Origin: a virus
Virus record (IMG/VR): IMGVR_UViG_3300046517_000907
Coordinates: 1-43,074 of that record
Reading direction: 5' to 3' (one strand)
DNA: 43,074 bases
Each line of letters opens with the position of its first letter. Within the stretch, counting starts at the first letter, position 1. The notes under the pieces are model-generated. The model was not told where the DNA came from and ran no database searches. It saw nothing but the letters and a program-made list of their open reading frames with translations. Shown one piece after another: positions 20,703 to 30,500 of this stretch. The position numbers and the translations under genes are program-made.

Positions 20703-22043
20703 GTGGCGAATGACTTTCCCGCTTACATGGTCGGTTCGCAGGGGGTCAACCTCACGGCGACGCCGATCCATGCGCCCGAGGGCGGGCTCCTGTCCGCGCA
20801 GAATGTCGAGTACGTCCGCGTGCAGGGCCTCGGCGGCATCGGATCGCGCGGCGGCCTCGCCAAGCTGCCGAACATGACGGCGCTCGGCGCCCAGATTCTC
20901 GCGCTCCACAACCTGCCCTTCAGCTTCCCCGGCGCGAGCGATCTGATGGTGGGGCTCAACGCCGCCGAGACGAACGCGTTTCAGTTCTCGACCGACGGCA
21001 CGGCGTTCAGTGCGCTCACGACGGGCCAGCTCCAACAGGGCCTTCCGATCGCCTCGCTCGCGGGGTTTGCGGGCTCACTCGATCCCGGGAATCTCTTCTT
21101 CAACCAGCGCGCCATCGGGCTCGGCAACCGCCTGTACTACGCAGGGAACGACTACACGATCGGGACGACGGCGCCGGTGCTCGTCGTGTGGAACAACACG
21201 GCGAGCTTCGAGCTGCTCCGCATCCCCACGAATCCGACGTCGGGCGGCCTCGTGCCCGTCTTCATTTCGGACATCATCCAGAACAACGGGCTCATCTACA
21301 TCGCGGTCATGGATCAGGGCGGCGCGGCGCCGAACGTCAAGGGCCGTGTGATGGTGTTCGATCCGCAGGCGGGCTTGCTCTCGCTCGTCGGAAACAATTT
21401 CGGCAACGGGAGCGGCGAGAACACGGGCGGCTTTCCGACGGCGATGTGTTTCTGGCTGGGCCGGCTCTTCGTGGGCTGTAACGGCATCTCGGGCACGCCG
21501 GCCGGCGTGATCTACAGCATTCTCCCGGGCATTGAAGCGACGTGGACGCTCGAGAAGCAATTCGCCGGCGGCGACGGCTACCCGCTCAGTTTGGCCGTCT
21601 TCAATGGCGAGCTCTACGCCGGGATGGCCGTCGACAACGCGGGCACGGCGACGATTCGCAAGCGCACATCGACCGGCACGTGGAGCACCTCGCTCACGGC
21701 GCCGTCAAACAACGTCTCTTACTACTGCGGCCTCACCGCGTTCAATAGCCAGCTCTATGCGGTGTGGTTCAAGACGGGCTCGAGCACGCTCGTCAAGCGG
21801 TTCAACGGCTCGTCGTGGTCGACCGAGCTCGACGTCGGCGTGACCTACGCCATCCGCACGTGCGGCACGCCGGGCGTCTTCGGGGGGAATCTCTATTTCG
21901 GGTTCTACAACGCGACGGGCGCGGCCGCGAAGACGGGATTCGTGCTGAAGCGCACGCCGGACCCGGGCGGCGTGTGGTCCCAGCTCCTCAACACGACGGG
22001 CATCCTCGGGCTCGTCGGCTCCTTCCAACCGGAGTCGACCTAG
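20703..22043 (+). CDS. Beta-propeller-like tail protein
   Basis: 446 residues from GTG 20703 with SD GGGAGGCC. After an N-terminal arm (VNLTATPIHAPEGGLLSAQNVEYV) with the 'L..A.N....G.L..R.G...L' look of podovirus tail proteins, the body repeats a blade-like unit with 'LFVGC', 'ELYAGMA', 'QLYAVWF', 'NLYFGFY' (strand of the form (E/Q/N)LY.(G/V)), suggesting a beta-propeller. It abuts the next gene with no gap. Probably a nozzle or hub component. Confidence 0.65.
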   Translation: MANDFPAYMVGSQGVNLTATPIHAPEGGLLSAQNVEYVRVQGLGGIGSRGGLAKLPNMTALGAQILALHNLPFSFPGASDLMVGLNAAETNAFQFSTDGTAFSALTTGQLQQGLPIASLAGFAGSLDPGNLFFNQRAIGLGNRLYYAGNDYTIGTTAPVLVVWNNTASFELLRIPTNPTSGGLVPVFISDIIQNNGLIYIAVMDQGGAAPNVKGRVMVFDPQAGLLSLVGNNFGNGSGENTGGFPTAMCFWLGRLFVGCNGISGTPAGVIYSILPGIEATWTLEKQFAGGDGYPLSLAVFNGELYAGMAVDNAGTATIRKRTSTGTWSTSLTAPSNNVSYYCGLTAFNSQLYAVWFKTGSSTLVKRFNGSSWSTELDVGVTYAIRTCGTPGVFGGNLYFGFYNATGAAAKTGFVLKRTPDPGGVWSQLLNTTGILGLVGSFQPEST

Positions 22044-23666
22044 ATGTATTACCTCGCCCAAGCCGGGACGACGCTGAAGATCATCAAGTCCGATGGGACC
22101 GTGCAGGCGGTGACGCTGCCGGCGGGCGTCGTGATCGACGGCACGCGCCGCGCGGTGATCGCCGTGCTGAATGGCGTCGTGTACATCGTCTATTCGCCGA
22201 GTCAAACCCTCTGGTTCGACCCGGGGACGCTGACGCTCCGCGTCGCCCACATTCTGCCGCCGGTGAGCGCGCCCACGCTCGCGGCTGGTACGGGGACTGG
22301 CCTCACGGGCTCCTACAAGGTGAAAGTCTCGTTCGCCGTGAAAGACGACGGCGGCCGCATCATCAACGAATCGCCGTTGTGCGCCGGCGACTCTGGGGCC
22401 TTCGTCGCGGCAAACCAATCGCTCCTCGTGAGCAACATTCCCGTCAGCCCGGACGCGAACGTGAATTGCCGGCGCATCTATCGGACCGTCGCCGGCGGCT
22501 CGATCTACTTCGCGATGCTCGACATCGCGGATAACGTCACGACGTCTGTCGACTCGAGCGTGAGCGACGCGTCACTCAGCCTGCTCCCGGCGGACCCGTC
22601 GATCGGCAACCCGCCCGGCTCGGTGCCCGGGACGTCGCTCCGCAACGTCATTGCGTGGAAAAATCGGCTCTGGGGCGTGCCGAACCAGCAGGACAGCCGC
22701 GATCACCTGCTCTACACCGAAGACGGCGTCTTCTACGCGTGGAACCCGGACAACGATTTACTGATCTACCCGTCTGGGCAAGATCTCTTCGGCATCACGG
22801 GGCTCCTTAGCCGGCGCGACTCGCTCGGCGTGTGCAAGCGCGATCGGCTAATCAAGATTGTCGGGAGCAGCAACGCCGACTTCCAACAGATCATCGTCGT
22901 CGAAGGCATGGGCTGCGTCGCCCGCGAGAGCTGCGTGGTTGTCCGCGACGTCGGCTACTTCCTCGGCATCGACGGGTTCTATCGGTGGGACGACGGGGGC
23001 GTGGTCAAGATCTCCGGCCCGGACGTGGATCCGTGGTTCACCACCGACACCTATTTCAACCGTACGAAATTCCCGGACGCGATCGCGTCGTGGAATCCTT
23101 TCACCAACGCGATCGAGCTTCAGCTCGCCTCGGCGGGCAGCTCCACGCTCGATCGCTGGGTCGCCTTCCACTTGGACGAACAGAAGTGGCTCGGGCCGCA
23201 TCTGACGGCCGCCTTCACGGGAACGGCGCGCGCGCTCCTTCAGGCCGACTCGGGCGCCTACACGCCGGCCATCGGCGGCGACGACGGCTACATCTACCTT
23301 CAGAACAACGCCGTCTCGAGCGACGTGTCGGGCGCGGCTGTGACGTCGGCGATCGCGGCCTCGGTGCGGACGAAGTTCCACGCGGGCGCCCCGCCGGCGC
23401 CGAACATTGAGCACTTCTTCGGCCGGCTGGGCATTCTGACGCGTGTGGAAGGCGGCGGGACGCTGGTAATCACGCCGTATCTCGGCGGGGTGAATGCCTC
23501 CGCCGGCGCGACGCTCTCGGCCGATCTCACTCTCGGCCGGCAAGAGCTCGATCGGGTTGGGACGGGCCGCATGTGCTCGTTGCAATTCGATCTGGCGACG
23601 GCCGGCCGGGCCTTCCTGCTCTTCGGCTACGAGATGGATCCCGTCTTCGAGCTGGGGCTCCGGTAG
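22044..23666 (+). CDS. Tail nozzle/stabilisation-type protein
   Basis: 540 residues from ATG 22044, starting directly after the preceding TAG. Beta-rich throughout with a propeller-like centre: AWKNRLWGV (~204), LLYTEDGVFYAWNPDNDL, FGITGLLSRRDSLGVCKRDRLIKIVG, VVRDVGYFLGIDGFYRW, LDRWVAFHLDEQKW. The sequence '(V/I)...G.YFLG.DG.YRW.....K.S' recurs in podovirus tail tube/nozzle proteins. It probably forms the tail knob together with its neighbour. The C-terminal ~100 residues look like a separate beta domain. The next gene starts on its stop codon (TAGTG). Confidence 0.7.
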   Translation: MYYLAQAGTTLKIIKSDGTVQAVTLPAGVVIDGTRRAVIAVLNGVVYIVYSPSQTLWFDPGTLTLRVAHILPPVSAPTLAAGTGTGLTGSYKVKVSFAVKDDGGRIINESPLCAGDSGAFVAANQSLLVSNIPVSPDANVNCRRIYRTVAGGSIYFAMLDIADNVTTSVDSSVSDASLSLLPADPSIGNPPGSVPGTSLRNVIAWKNRLWGVPNQQDSRDHLLYTEDGVFYAWNPDNDLLIYPSGQDLFGITGLLSRRDSLGVCKRDRLIKIVGSSNADFQQIIVVEGMGCVARESCVVVRDVGYFLGIDGFYRWDDGGVVKISGPDVDPWFTTDTYFNRTKFPDAIASWNPFTNAIELQLASAGSSTLDRWVAFHLDEQKWLGPHLTAAFTGTARALLQADSGAYTPAIGGDDGYIYLQNNAVSSDVSGAAVTSAIAASVRTKFHAGAPPAPNIEHFFGRLGILTRVEGGGTLVITPYLGGVNASAGATLSADLTLGRQELDRVGTGRMCSLQFDLATAGRAFLLFGYEMDPVFELGLR

Positions 23667-25156
23667 TGGCCTACAAGCCTCTCGCGATCCCGGAACGCCT
23701 CGGTACCGTGCCGATCGAGAAGGCGATGGCGCTCGTCGAGAAGAACTTCGACGCCATCTTCCAGTGGACGCAACAGACCGTCGACGCGGTCGGTGCCTCG
23801 AGCGTGCCGGCGACGGTGCAGGGCGACTTGCTCGTCGGCACGGCGGCCGGGCTCGCGGTGCTCGGCAAGGATGCCAGCAAGATTAGCTACCTCTCCAACG
23901 CCGGCGCCGGCAGCCAGCCGCAATGGAGCAGTCTCAATCAGGGCGACATCCTCGTCGGCAACGCGGCCGGCCTCATTAATCTCGCGAAAGACACCAACGC
24001 GACGCGGTACCTCGCGAACACCGGGACGAGCAATCAGCCGAAGTGGGATCTCATCAACCTCGCGAACGGCGTGACCGGCAAACTGCCGGCGCTCGCGAAT
24101 CTGCCCGACTTCAGCGTGACGCAACGCCTCTGGGGCCGGAACTCGGCCGGCTCAGGCGTCGCTGAAGAAGTCACAATTCTGCAAGTTCTCGATTGGATCA
24201 GCGCGACGCGCGGGACGATTCTGTATCGCGGCGCGAGCACGTGGGCCGCGCTTGCGCCGGCGGCGGGCGGCCTCGTGTCCGGCGGCGCCGGCACGGATCC
24301 TTCGTGGGCTTCGGTCGCTCTCGGCGGCGGCAATGTGCAAGCCGGAGCGGGCACCCCGCAGGCCGCCATCAGTGCGGCGCTCGGCACGATCTACGAAGAC
24401 ACGGCGACCGGCTACCTCTACGTCAAAGCTGGCGGCGCCGCGACGGCTTTCGGCTGGTACCGCATAAACCTCTTCGGCTCGGGCGCCGTGGCGGGGCTCC
24501 TCGGCTGGGTTGCGATGGTCGGCCCCGGCGCCTCGAATGCCTTCAGTGGGAACACGTCCGGCCTCTTCAACGCCCTAACCGCGACGAGCGCGAACTCGCC
24601 GGCCTTCGTGCTTCAGGGCGCGAAGACGTACGGCCAAGCGCAGACGGGCGCGGTGTCCGGGAACACGACGGCGCTCACGACCAACGCGACGTCGATCAAG
24701 CTGCTCGACGACGAGATCGACGTGACCGTCGATCTCTTGACCGCCTCGGACATCACAAATATTCGCTACTGGGTCGGCATCACGGCGGCCTCGCCGACAA
24801 CCGACACCGATACGCTCGCCTCCGGCACAGCGGGCGGCGCGCTCATGTTCCGCTACTCGACGGCGGCCGGCGACGGTGGATGGGTCGGCTACACGTCCAA
24901 TGGCGCCGGCACGACGCACGTCTCAGCCACGGTGCTCGCGATCGCCGCGTCGACGGCCTACAAGCTCCGGATCCGGTTCGTGCGCGCCGGGACGCCGACG
25001 GTCTTCTTCAGCGTGAACGACGGGACGGAAACGGCCATGACGGCGAACCTGCCGGCGACGGGGAACGCGCAATTCATCGCGATCGGCGTGTGCACGAAGA
25101 CGACGGCGGCGAAGACAATCGCTTGGCGCTCGATGGCGGCGACAATCGGCTCATAG
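23666..25156 (+). CDS. Tail fibre-like protein
   Basis: 496 residues from GTG 23666. The N-terminal ~50 residues (IPIEKAMALVEKNFDAIFQWTQQTV-like helix) probably attach to the tail. Next come two copies of the fibre repeat 'GD(L/I)LVG.AAGL..L.KDA...YL.N.G...QP.W' (residues ~52-82 and ~92-122), common in phage fibres. The C-terminal ~200 residues form a concanavalin-like or knob-like beta region (FRYSTAAGDGGWVGYTSNG, AYKLRIRFVRAGTPTVFFSVNDG) that may bind the host surface. No chaperone or depolymerase motif is seen. Confidence 0.75.
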   Translation: MAYKPLAIPERLGTVPIEKAMALVEKNFDAIFQWTQQTVDAVGASSVPATVQGDLLVGTAAGLAVLGKDASKISYLSNAGAGSQPQWSSLNQGDILVGNAAGLINLAKDTNATRYLANTGTSNQPKWDLINLANGVTGKLPALANLPDFSVTQRLWGRNSAGSGVAEEVTILQVLDWISATRGTILYRGASTWAALAPAAGGLVSGGAGTDPSWASVALGGGNVQAGAGTPQAAISAALGTIYEDTATGYLYVKAGGAATAFGWYRINLFGSGAVAGLLGWVAMVGPGASNAFSGNTSGLFNALTATSANSPAFVLQGAKTYGQAQTGAVSGNTTALTTNATSIKLLDDEIDVTVDLLTASDITNIRYWVGITAASPTTDTDTLASGTAGGALMFRYSTAAGDGGWVGYTSNGAGTTHVSATVLAIAASTAYKLRIRFVRAGTPTVFFSVNDGTETAMTANLPATGNAQFIAIGVCTKTTAAKTIAWRSMAATIGS

Positions 25157-25179
25157 AGCTAGAATCTCGCGGGGGACAT

Positions 25180-25866
25180 ATGGTGCTCACAGGTAATCTC
25201 GGCGGCGGCCCGAAGCCGGCAGTGCCCGTGAACGGCATGGGCTCGCTCCAACCCGGCAGCCTTGCGGCGCTCGGTGCCCTCGGGACGAACTCGGGGAACT
25301 TCTCCGGGATCCCCTCCGTGCCGCTCTACGACGACAACGGGAACTTCGACACCGGCGCGGCCTCGACCGCGCTCGACGCGGCGAAGTTCAACGCGGGCGA
25401 GACGGACACCCGCGCGAAAACCGCCTTCGCGGAGAACGCCTTCGGCGACCTGCTCGGGCAATTCAAGACCGGCGCGGGCGGCACGGCGCCCGGCGGCGCC
25501 GGGTTCGTCCCGACGCAGCTCGCCGACGACACGGCCTACGGACAGGCCAAGCTCGGGGCGGCGAAGCAGAACGTCGGCGAGAACCTGCAATCGTCGCTGA
25601 AGGCGCTCGACGCGATCATGAGCCAGCGCGGGATCACGGGCTCGGGCATTCAGGGCGCCGAGGCTGGCAAGCTCGTTGCGGGCGCGGGCGAGAATCTCGA
25701 CAACGCCAACGTCAGCTTGCTCGGCGACGAGCTCTCGCGGGAGCAGGGCGTGCTCGGCGCCAATGCGACCGGGGCGAATACGTACAACCAGCAGCAGATC
25801 ACGAACGCGCTCGCGGCGCGCCAGCAGCTCGTCGGCCTGCTCGGCTCCTTCGGGATTAACTTCTGA
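25180..25866 (+). CDS. Internal virion (ejection-type) protein
   Basis: 228 residues from ATG 25180 (GGGGGA SD; a TAGAAT hexamer lies at 25160-25165). Ala/Gly/Gln-rich helices (AYGQAKLGAAKQNVGENLQSSL, GIQGAEAGKLVAGAGENLDNANVS, NQQQITNALAARQQLVGLLGSFG) after a Gly/Pro-rich start resemble small ejection proteins of podoviruses. It overlaps the next start by one base. The role is inferred from composition and position between fibre and giant core protein. Confidence 0.6.
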   Translation: MVLTGNLGGGPKPAVPVNGMGSLQPGSLAALGALGTNSGNFSGIPSVPLYDDNGNFDTGAASTALDAAKFNAGETDTRAKTAFAENAFGDLLGQFKTGAGGTAPGGAGFVPTQLADDTAYGQAKLGAAKQNVGENLQSSLKALDAIMSQRGITGSGIQGAEAGKLVAGAGENLDNANVSLLGDELSREQGVLGANATGANTYNQQQITNALAARQQLVGLLGSFGINF

Positions 25867-26303
25867 TGGCGTACGCACCCACGGGCAAAACGGGGCCGGC
25901 CGACACCACGGCGCCGATCTACGGCGCCGGGATCTACATGCCGAACAAGTACGCCGGCTGGGGTCAACCCGCGCCACCGACGAGCGACGCGTCGACGTTG
26001 CCGATGCCCGGCGCGCCCATGACGATGCCAACGCCACCGCCGGTCACGTCGGCCGGCGCCGATGTCGCGCCGCCGCCGATGTCCCTCACGGCGCTCTCGG
26101 AGCCGAACGCGCCGAACAGCGCAGGCAGCGCCGGCAGCTCGTCGCCCGACGTGGCGCCGATGGGGCCCGGCGGCGGTGGCGGCGTCGCCGAGGGCTGGGG
26201 ACAGCTCCCCATGACAGGACTGGTCACACCCGGCGGCCGCTCGGTCCCGGCGTCGACGACGGCGCTCGCACAGATCGGCACGCAGCGCGGCCGCGTCTAT
26301 TGA
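25866..26303 (+). CDS. Proline/glycine-rich hypothetical virion protein
   Basis: 145 residues from ATG 25866 (TGATG overlap). Nearly the whole chain is Pro/Met/Gly/Ala/Ser-rich (PTPPPVTS, PMGPGGGGGVAEGWGQLP) and probably disordered, with aromatic anchors at the start (YGAGIYMPNKYAGWGQ). No family is recognised. Its position in the ejection-protein block suggests a virion component. Confidence 0.5.
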   Translation: MAYAPTGKTGPADTTAPIYGAGIYMPNKYAGWGQPAPPTSDASTLPMPGAPMTMPTPPPVTSAGADVAPPPMSLTALSEPNAPNSAGSAGSSSPDVAPMGPGGGGGVAEGWGQLPMTGLVTPGGRSVPASTTALAQIGTQRGRVY

Positions 26304-26313
26304 GGGAAGTTCC

Positions 26314-26655
26314 ATGATGCCCATGTCGCCGTCGCTCCGCGCACTCCAAAGCCTCTGGGGCGTGTCGCCCGAGGACGTGCCCTATTCGCAAGACGAGCTC
26401 AACGCGGCGCACGGCGCGCAGGTCGACGACGCGAATCAGCGCGCGCGCGACAGCGAGGCCACCAATCTCGAGGCCCTCGGGCCGAGTGGGCAAGCGGTGA
26501 ATCAGTTCGATCGGATGCAGCAGAATCAGGCGAACGCGCAGGAAACGGGGATGTGGGGCGACTATCTCGATCGTCTGACGGCGCTCCCCTTCGCCGCCGG
26601 TAATCGCGGGTTCGACTTCAAGCTCGGCGCGCCGCGCCGCCGTGGGGGAGAGTAA
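26314..26655 (+). CDS. Small hypothetical virion protein
   Basis: 113 residues from ATG 26314 (ATG 26317 also possible; SD GAGGGAAG). The segment SLRALQSLWGVSPEDVPYSQDELNAAHGAQVDDANQRARDSEA is helical, and the C-terminus is basic (KLGAPRRRGGE). No family is recognised. The next gene starts two bases after its stop, so it is part of the same translational unit as the ejection-type proteins. Confidence 0.5.
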   Translation: MMPMSPSLRALQSLWGVSPEDVPYSQDELNAAHGAQVDDANQRARDSEATNLEALGPSGQAVNQFDRMQQNQANAQETGMWGDYLDRLTALPFAAGNRGFDFKLGAPRRRGGE

Positions 26656-26657
26656 CC

Positions 26658-27524
26658 ATGCCGCAAGCTCCTAGTCTCGCCGCGCTCTCCAACGTCTTCG
26701 GCTCGAAGCCGCCCGTCGCCAGCGGCGCGCCGACGGGCGCCGCGCCGGCGTGGATGCAGCAGGACGCCGATCAGAACATCTCGACGGCGCCCGATCCCGA
26801 TCTGCAACAGTGGCTCGCCGACGTGCGCGTGAGCAAGCTGAAGGCGCAGGGTTGGAGTCCGGCGGACATCATGGCCGCGAATGCCACCGCCCAGAACGCC
26901 ACCGCCGAGCAGGCGCGCCCGCCGTCGATGCTGCCCTTCGAGCAGGAGCAGACGCGCGAGGATCTTCAGACCCGCGCCGGCCATGCGGGCGCGGACCTGT
27001 CGGCCGACTTGGCGCCGGAGCTCAACGCCACGGCCGACTACAACGCGACGCAGGCCGCGCGGCGAAACTTCATCCCCGCCGTCCACGGCTGGTGGGACGA
27101 GCAGAATCAAGCCGCGCTCGCGCGTGCGGCCGCTCCGGCTCAGGCGGAAGCGGCCGGCGCCTACGCTCGGCAGGGGCTCGCGAACCAAGGCGAAGTCGAC
27201 AAGGCGGCCACCGCCGCCGCCGGCCGCTTCAACCGCCCGCAGAGCGAGCAGGACAAGGACTTTCTCAGTGCGATCGCCGATCTGGCCGGCAAGGGCGGAT
27301 TTGGCATCGATCCGGACACGGGCCGCCCGATGTCCCCGCCGAAGGAGATTGCCGACAAGGTCACGGCGGCGATCGGGCGCATGGGCACGGGCGGCGCGCC
27401 CGCGCCGGCAACCCCCGGCGTGCTCACCGCGAAGGATCTTCAGGACTACGTCGACCATCATCCGGGGATGACCCTGAATGACGCGCGGAACTACGCGATC
27501 ACGATGGGCTGGAAGGTTCAATAG
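26658..27524 (+). CDS. Helical internal virion protein
   Basis: 288 residues from ATG 26658 (SD GGGGGAGAG). Ala/Gln/Asn-rich helices dominate (DPDLQQWLADVRVSKLKAQGWSPADIMAANATAQNA, LNATADYNATQAARRNF, YARQGLANQGEVDKAATAAAGRF). A C-terminal unit (LTAKDLQDYVDHHPGMTLNDARNYAITMGWKVQ) looks like a small helix-turn-helix or SAP-like fold. Composition and place immediately before the giant gene suggest an ejection/core protein. Confidence 0.6.
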   Translation: MPQAPSLAALSNVFGSKPPVASGAPTGAAPAWMQQDADQNISTAPDPDLQQWLADVRVSKLKAQGWSPADIMAANATAQNATAEQARPPSMLPFEQEQTREDLQTRAGHAGADLSADLAPELNATADYNATQAARRNFIPAVHGWWDEQNQAALARAAAPAQAEAAGAYARQGLANQGEVDKAATAAAGRFNRPQSEQDKDFLSAIADLAGKGGFGIDPDTGRPMSPPKEIADKVTAAIGRMGTGGAPAPATPGVLTAKDLQDYVDHHPGMTLNDARNYAITMGWKVQ

Positions 27525-27526
27525 CC

Positions 27527-30500
27527 GTGCCGAATTGGTGGGACGTCACCCCGCCCAGCGCACCGCAAGCCGCGAGTGCCGATCCGGCGCCGTGGTGGAA
27601 GCGCGAGCCTCCGCCGGCGGCGACGTCTGACGCCCCCGCGCCCGATCGGTCGAACAACGCGACGCCGACGCCGGACAAGGACAGCGGCGGCCACGGCTTT
27701 CTCGACACCCTGAAGAACATGGGGCCGCGCGATTGGGCGGCCGAAGCCGTGCGGCTGGGTGGCGGCTACCTCGCCGGCATCCCCTCGGCTGTGCCGGGCA
27801 TCGGCTCGCTGGTCGGCGCGGGAGTCGGCGGCGGTTCCGAGGCCCTCGCCGAGCTCATCGCGGGCAAGGGCTACGACCCGACTTCGATCGGCGTCGCGAG
27901 CGCCGTGGGCGCCATCCCGCTCGGCAAGGTCTTCAAGACGGGCTCCGATCTGGCGACGATGGGGCTCAATGCCGCCCGGGGCGCCGGCCTCAACGTCGGC
28001 GTCGACGTCGCGAGCAAGCTCGCCCACGGGGAGCCGATCGACTCGTGGCGCGACGAAATCCTTCCGGCCGCCATCGGCGGCGCGGGCGGCGCCGGCGCGA
28101 CGGCCCTGCACCGGCTCGTCGCCGGCGGTGGCGCGGCGACAGAAGTCGTCCCTCCGGGAGACTTCGACCGCGTCGCGGGCTCGGCGGGCGCGAATGCCGT
28201 GCCGCACGGGCAGCCCGGGCCGACGTGGCCGACGGGCGCGCCGGACGCCGGGACGCTTCAGGCGGCCCGGACGCAGATTCGCGATCCCGAGCTGCAACGC
28301 GTGTTCGACGCGGCCTACGGGACGCGGCAGCCGGCGGAGCCCACGCTCCGCGCGCCGCGCACGCCGTACGAAACGGGCGGCGAGGCTGACGAGATGGCGC
28401 CTGTCCGGCGCCCGGGCCCGATCGGTGAGGATCTCGGCGACGTGAACGACGCCGGCATGGGCGGCCGGCTCGATCCCCGCACGACCCTCGAGCAGTTCAT
28501 CCAGCGATTCGAGCAGGGACACGAGGGCGACGAGACGGCCGGCACGAAGCCGCTCACGCCGGGCGAGCAGGATCTCGGCGACGTCAACGACTTCGCGCAT
28601 CCGCCCGAGCCCGTCAAACCGTGGTGGGAGCAGGGGCCCCGCCAGCTCCCGGCTGGCGGCTCCGGGGTTCCACCGGCGCCCTTCCGGGACATCACGCGCC
28701 CGTGGTACGAGGATCCCCGGCTCCAACCGCGCGTCGAAGCACCACCGCCGCCGCCAAGCGACGAGCAGCTCTTGTCGGCCTCCACGGCTGAAGCCCAGCC
28801 GCCGGCCGCCACGGCGACCGCGCCAGCCCCGCCAGTAGCCGCGCCCGCAGCCGCCCCGGCGCCGGAAGGGGCCGCGCCGAATATTGACTCGGTGCTCGAG
28901 TTCCTCGGGATGAAGCCGCGCCAGCTCCCCGACGTGGGCTCAGGCGTGCCGCCCGAGCCGCCCGCCACGGTCGAGCCCACGGCGCCGCGCCAGCTCCCCG
29001 ACATCCGCTCCGGCGCGCCCCCGGCGCCGGAGGCCGCGCCGGAGCTCGAGGTACTCGATCCGGCGACGGCGACGCTCAACGCGAGTGGCGAGTCGGCGGC
29101 CTCGCTCGAAGCCATGCGCCGCGAGCAGGGCATGAAGGAGCGCGGCGAGCAATTCGTGGTGTACGACCGCGCGGGCACGCGGCGCCCGCTCAGTGGCCCG
29201 GACGCCGTCGACTACCACGTGCAGCCGGGCGAGACGTACGGCGTCGAAGGGCCGAAGGGCTTTCAAGTGCTCGACGACGCCGGCGGGCGCGCGCCCAGCG
29301 GTCCGGCGCCCGCGCCGGCGGAAGCTCCGCCGACAGCGCCCGGCCCGGCGCAGGACATCGGACACGTGGGCGCCGGCGATCAGCTCGACGCGCTCCAATC
29401 GTTTTTCGAGCATCCCGAGGGCGCGCCGCCGGCGCAGCATCCTGAAGACGTCGAAGGGCAGAAGTACATCGCGGCGGCGCATCAGGCGATGGCCGAGCCG
29501 CCGCCGCCCGTCCCGGGGCCCGAAGAGCCGCAGCACCCGGACTACGCGCCGCCCGAAGCGGTGACGACGCCGGCGCCGAAGGGCCTGAAGGGCACGGACG
29601 CCGTCACGCGCAAGGTGCCCGGCACGCAGGGCGACGGTACGACGTGGCACGTCGCCTTCCCGGACGGGCGTAAATACACGATTTATCGGAACGTCGGCAG
29701 CGGCGGCACGGCGGCTGACGGCCAGTGGCTCATTGACGGACACGAGGATTCGACGGCCTCGGGCGCGGTGTTCTCCAAGAAAGACATGCTCGATCATCTG
29801 GCGCGGCTCGACGAGGGCCAACCGGAGGTCGACAAGCACACCGGCCGTGTCGTGGCTCCCACGATTGAAGAGGGCCTCGCTCCGGATCGCGCCAAAACGA
29901 AGTGGCGCGTCGAGACGCCGGTCAAGGGCCCGTCGCCGAGCGACGCGCTCGCCGCCGTCCATAACTTCACAAAGAATCCCGAGGCCGAAGCGCCGGGCGC
30001 GCCCGAGCCGCCGGCACCGAAAGCCGCTCCGGTCCGCGAGACGACGCCTTACAAGGGCTATCTCATCAAGAAAAACCCGCTCAACGGGGCGACGTGGGTT
30101 GAGAAGGACGGGCAAAAAATTAGCTGGGCGAACTCCACCGAAGACGCCCAGCAGAAGATCGACTCGCTCACGCCGGCGGCCGCTCCGGCTCAGGCGGCGG
30201 CGACGCCGGCCGAAGCGGTGCGGCAGTTCTTCGATCCCGAGGCTCACCAATTCTCGTCGCCACGGTTCGATCCGAATGCCGAGCCCGGCCTCCGCGCCGA
30301 GCTGGGCGGCGACTATGTCCCGCCGGCTCCGGGTGCTGACATCCCCGAGAGTGCCGAGGATCGGCTCCGCATGGTCATGGGCAAGGGCCCCGCCGACGAG
30401 CTCATCCAGCGCGGCATCTGGAAGGCGCGCGCGGAAGGCACGCCGTACACGCGCTCAAAGGATCTGCCCCGATTCCTAGCGGGTGGAAAGCCTACCTACA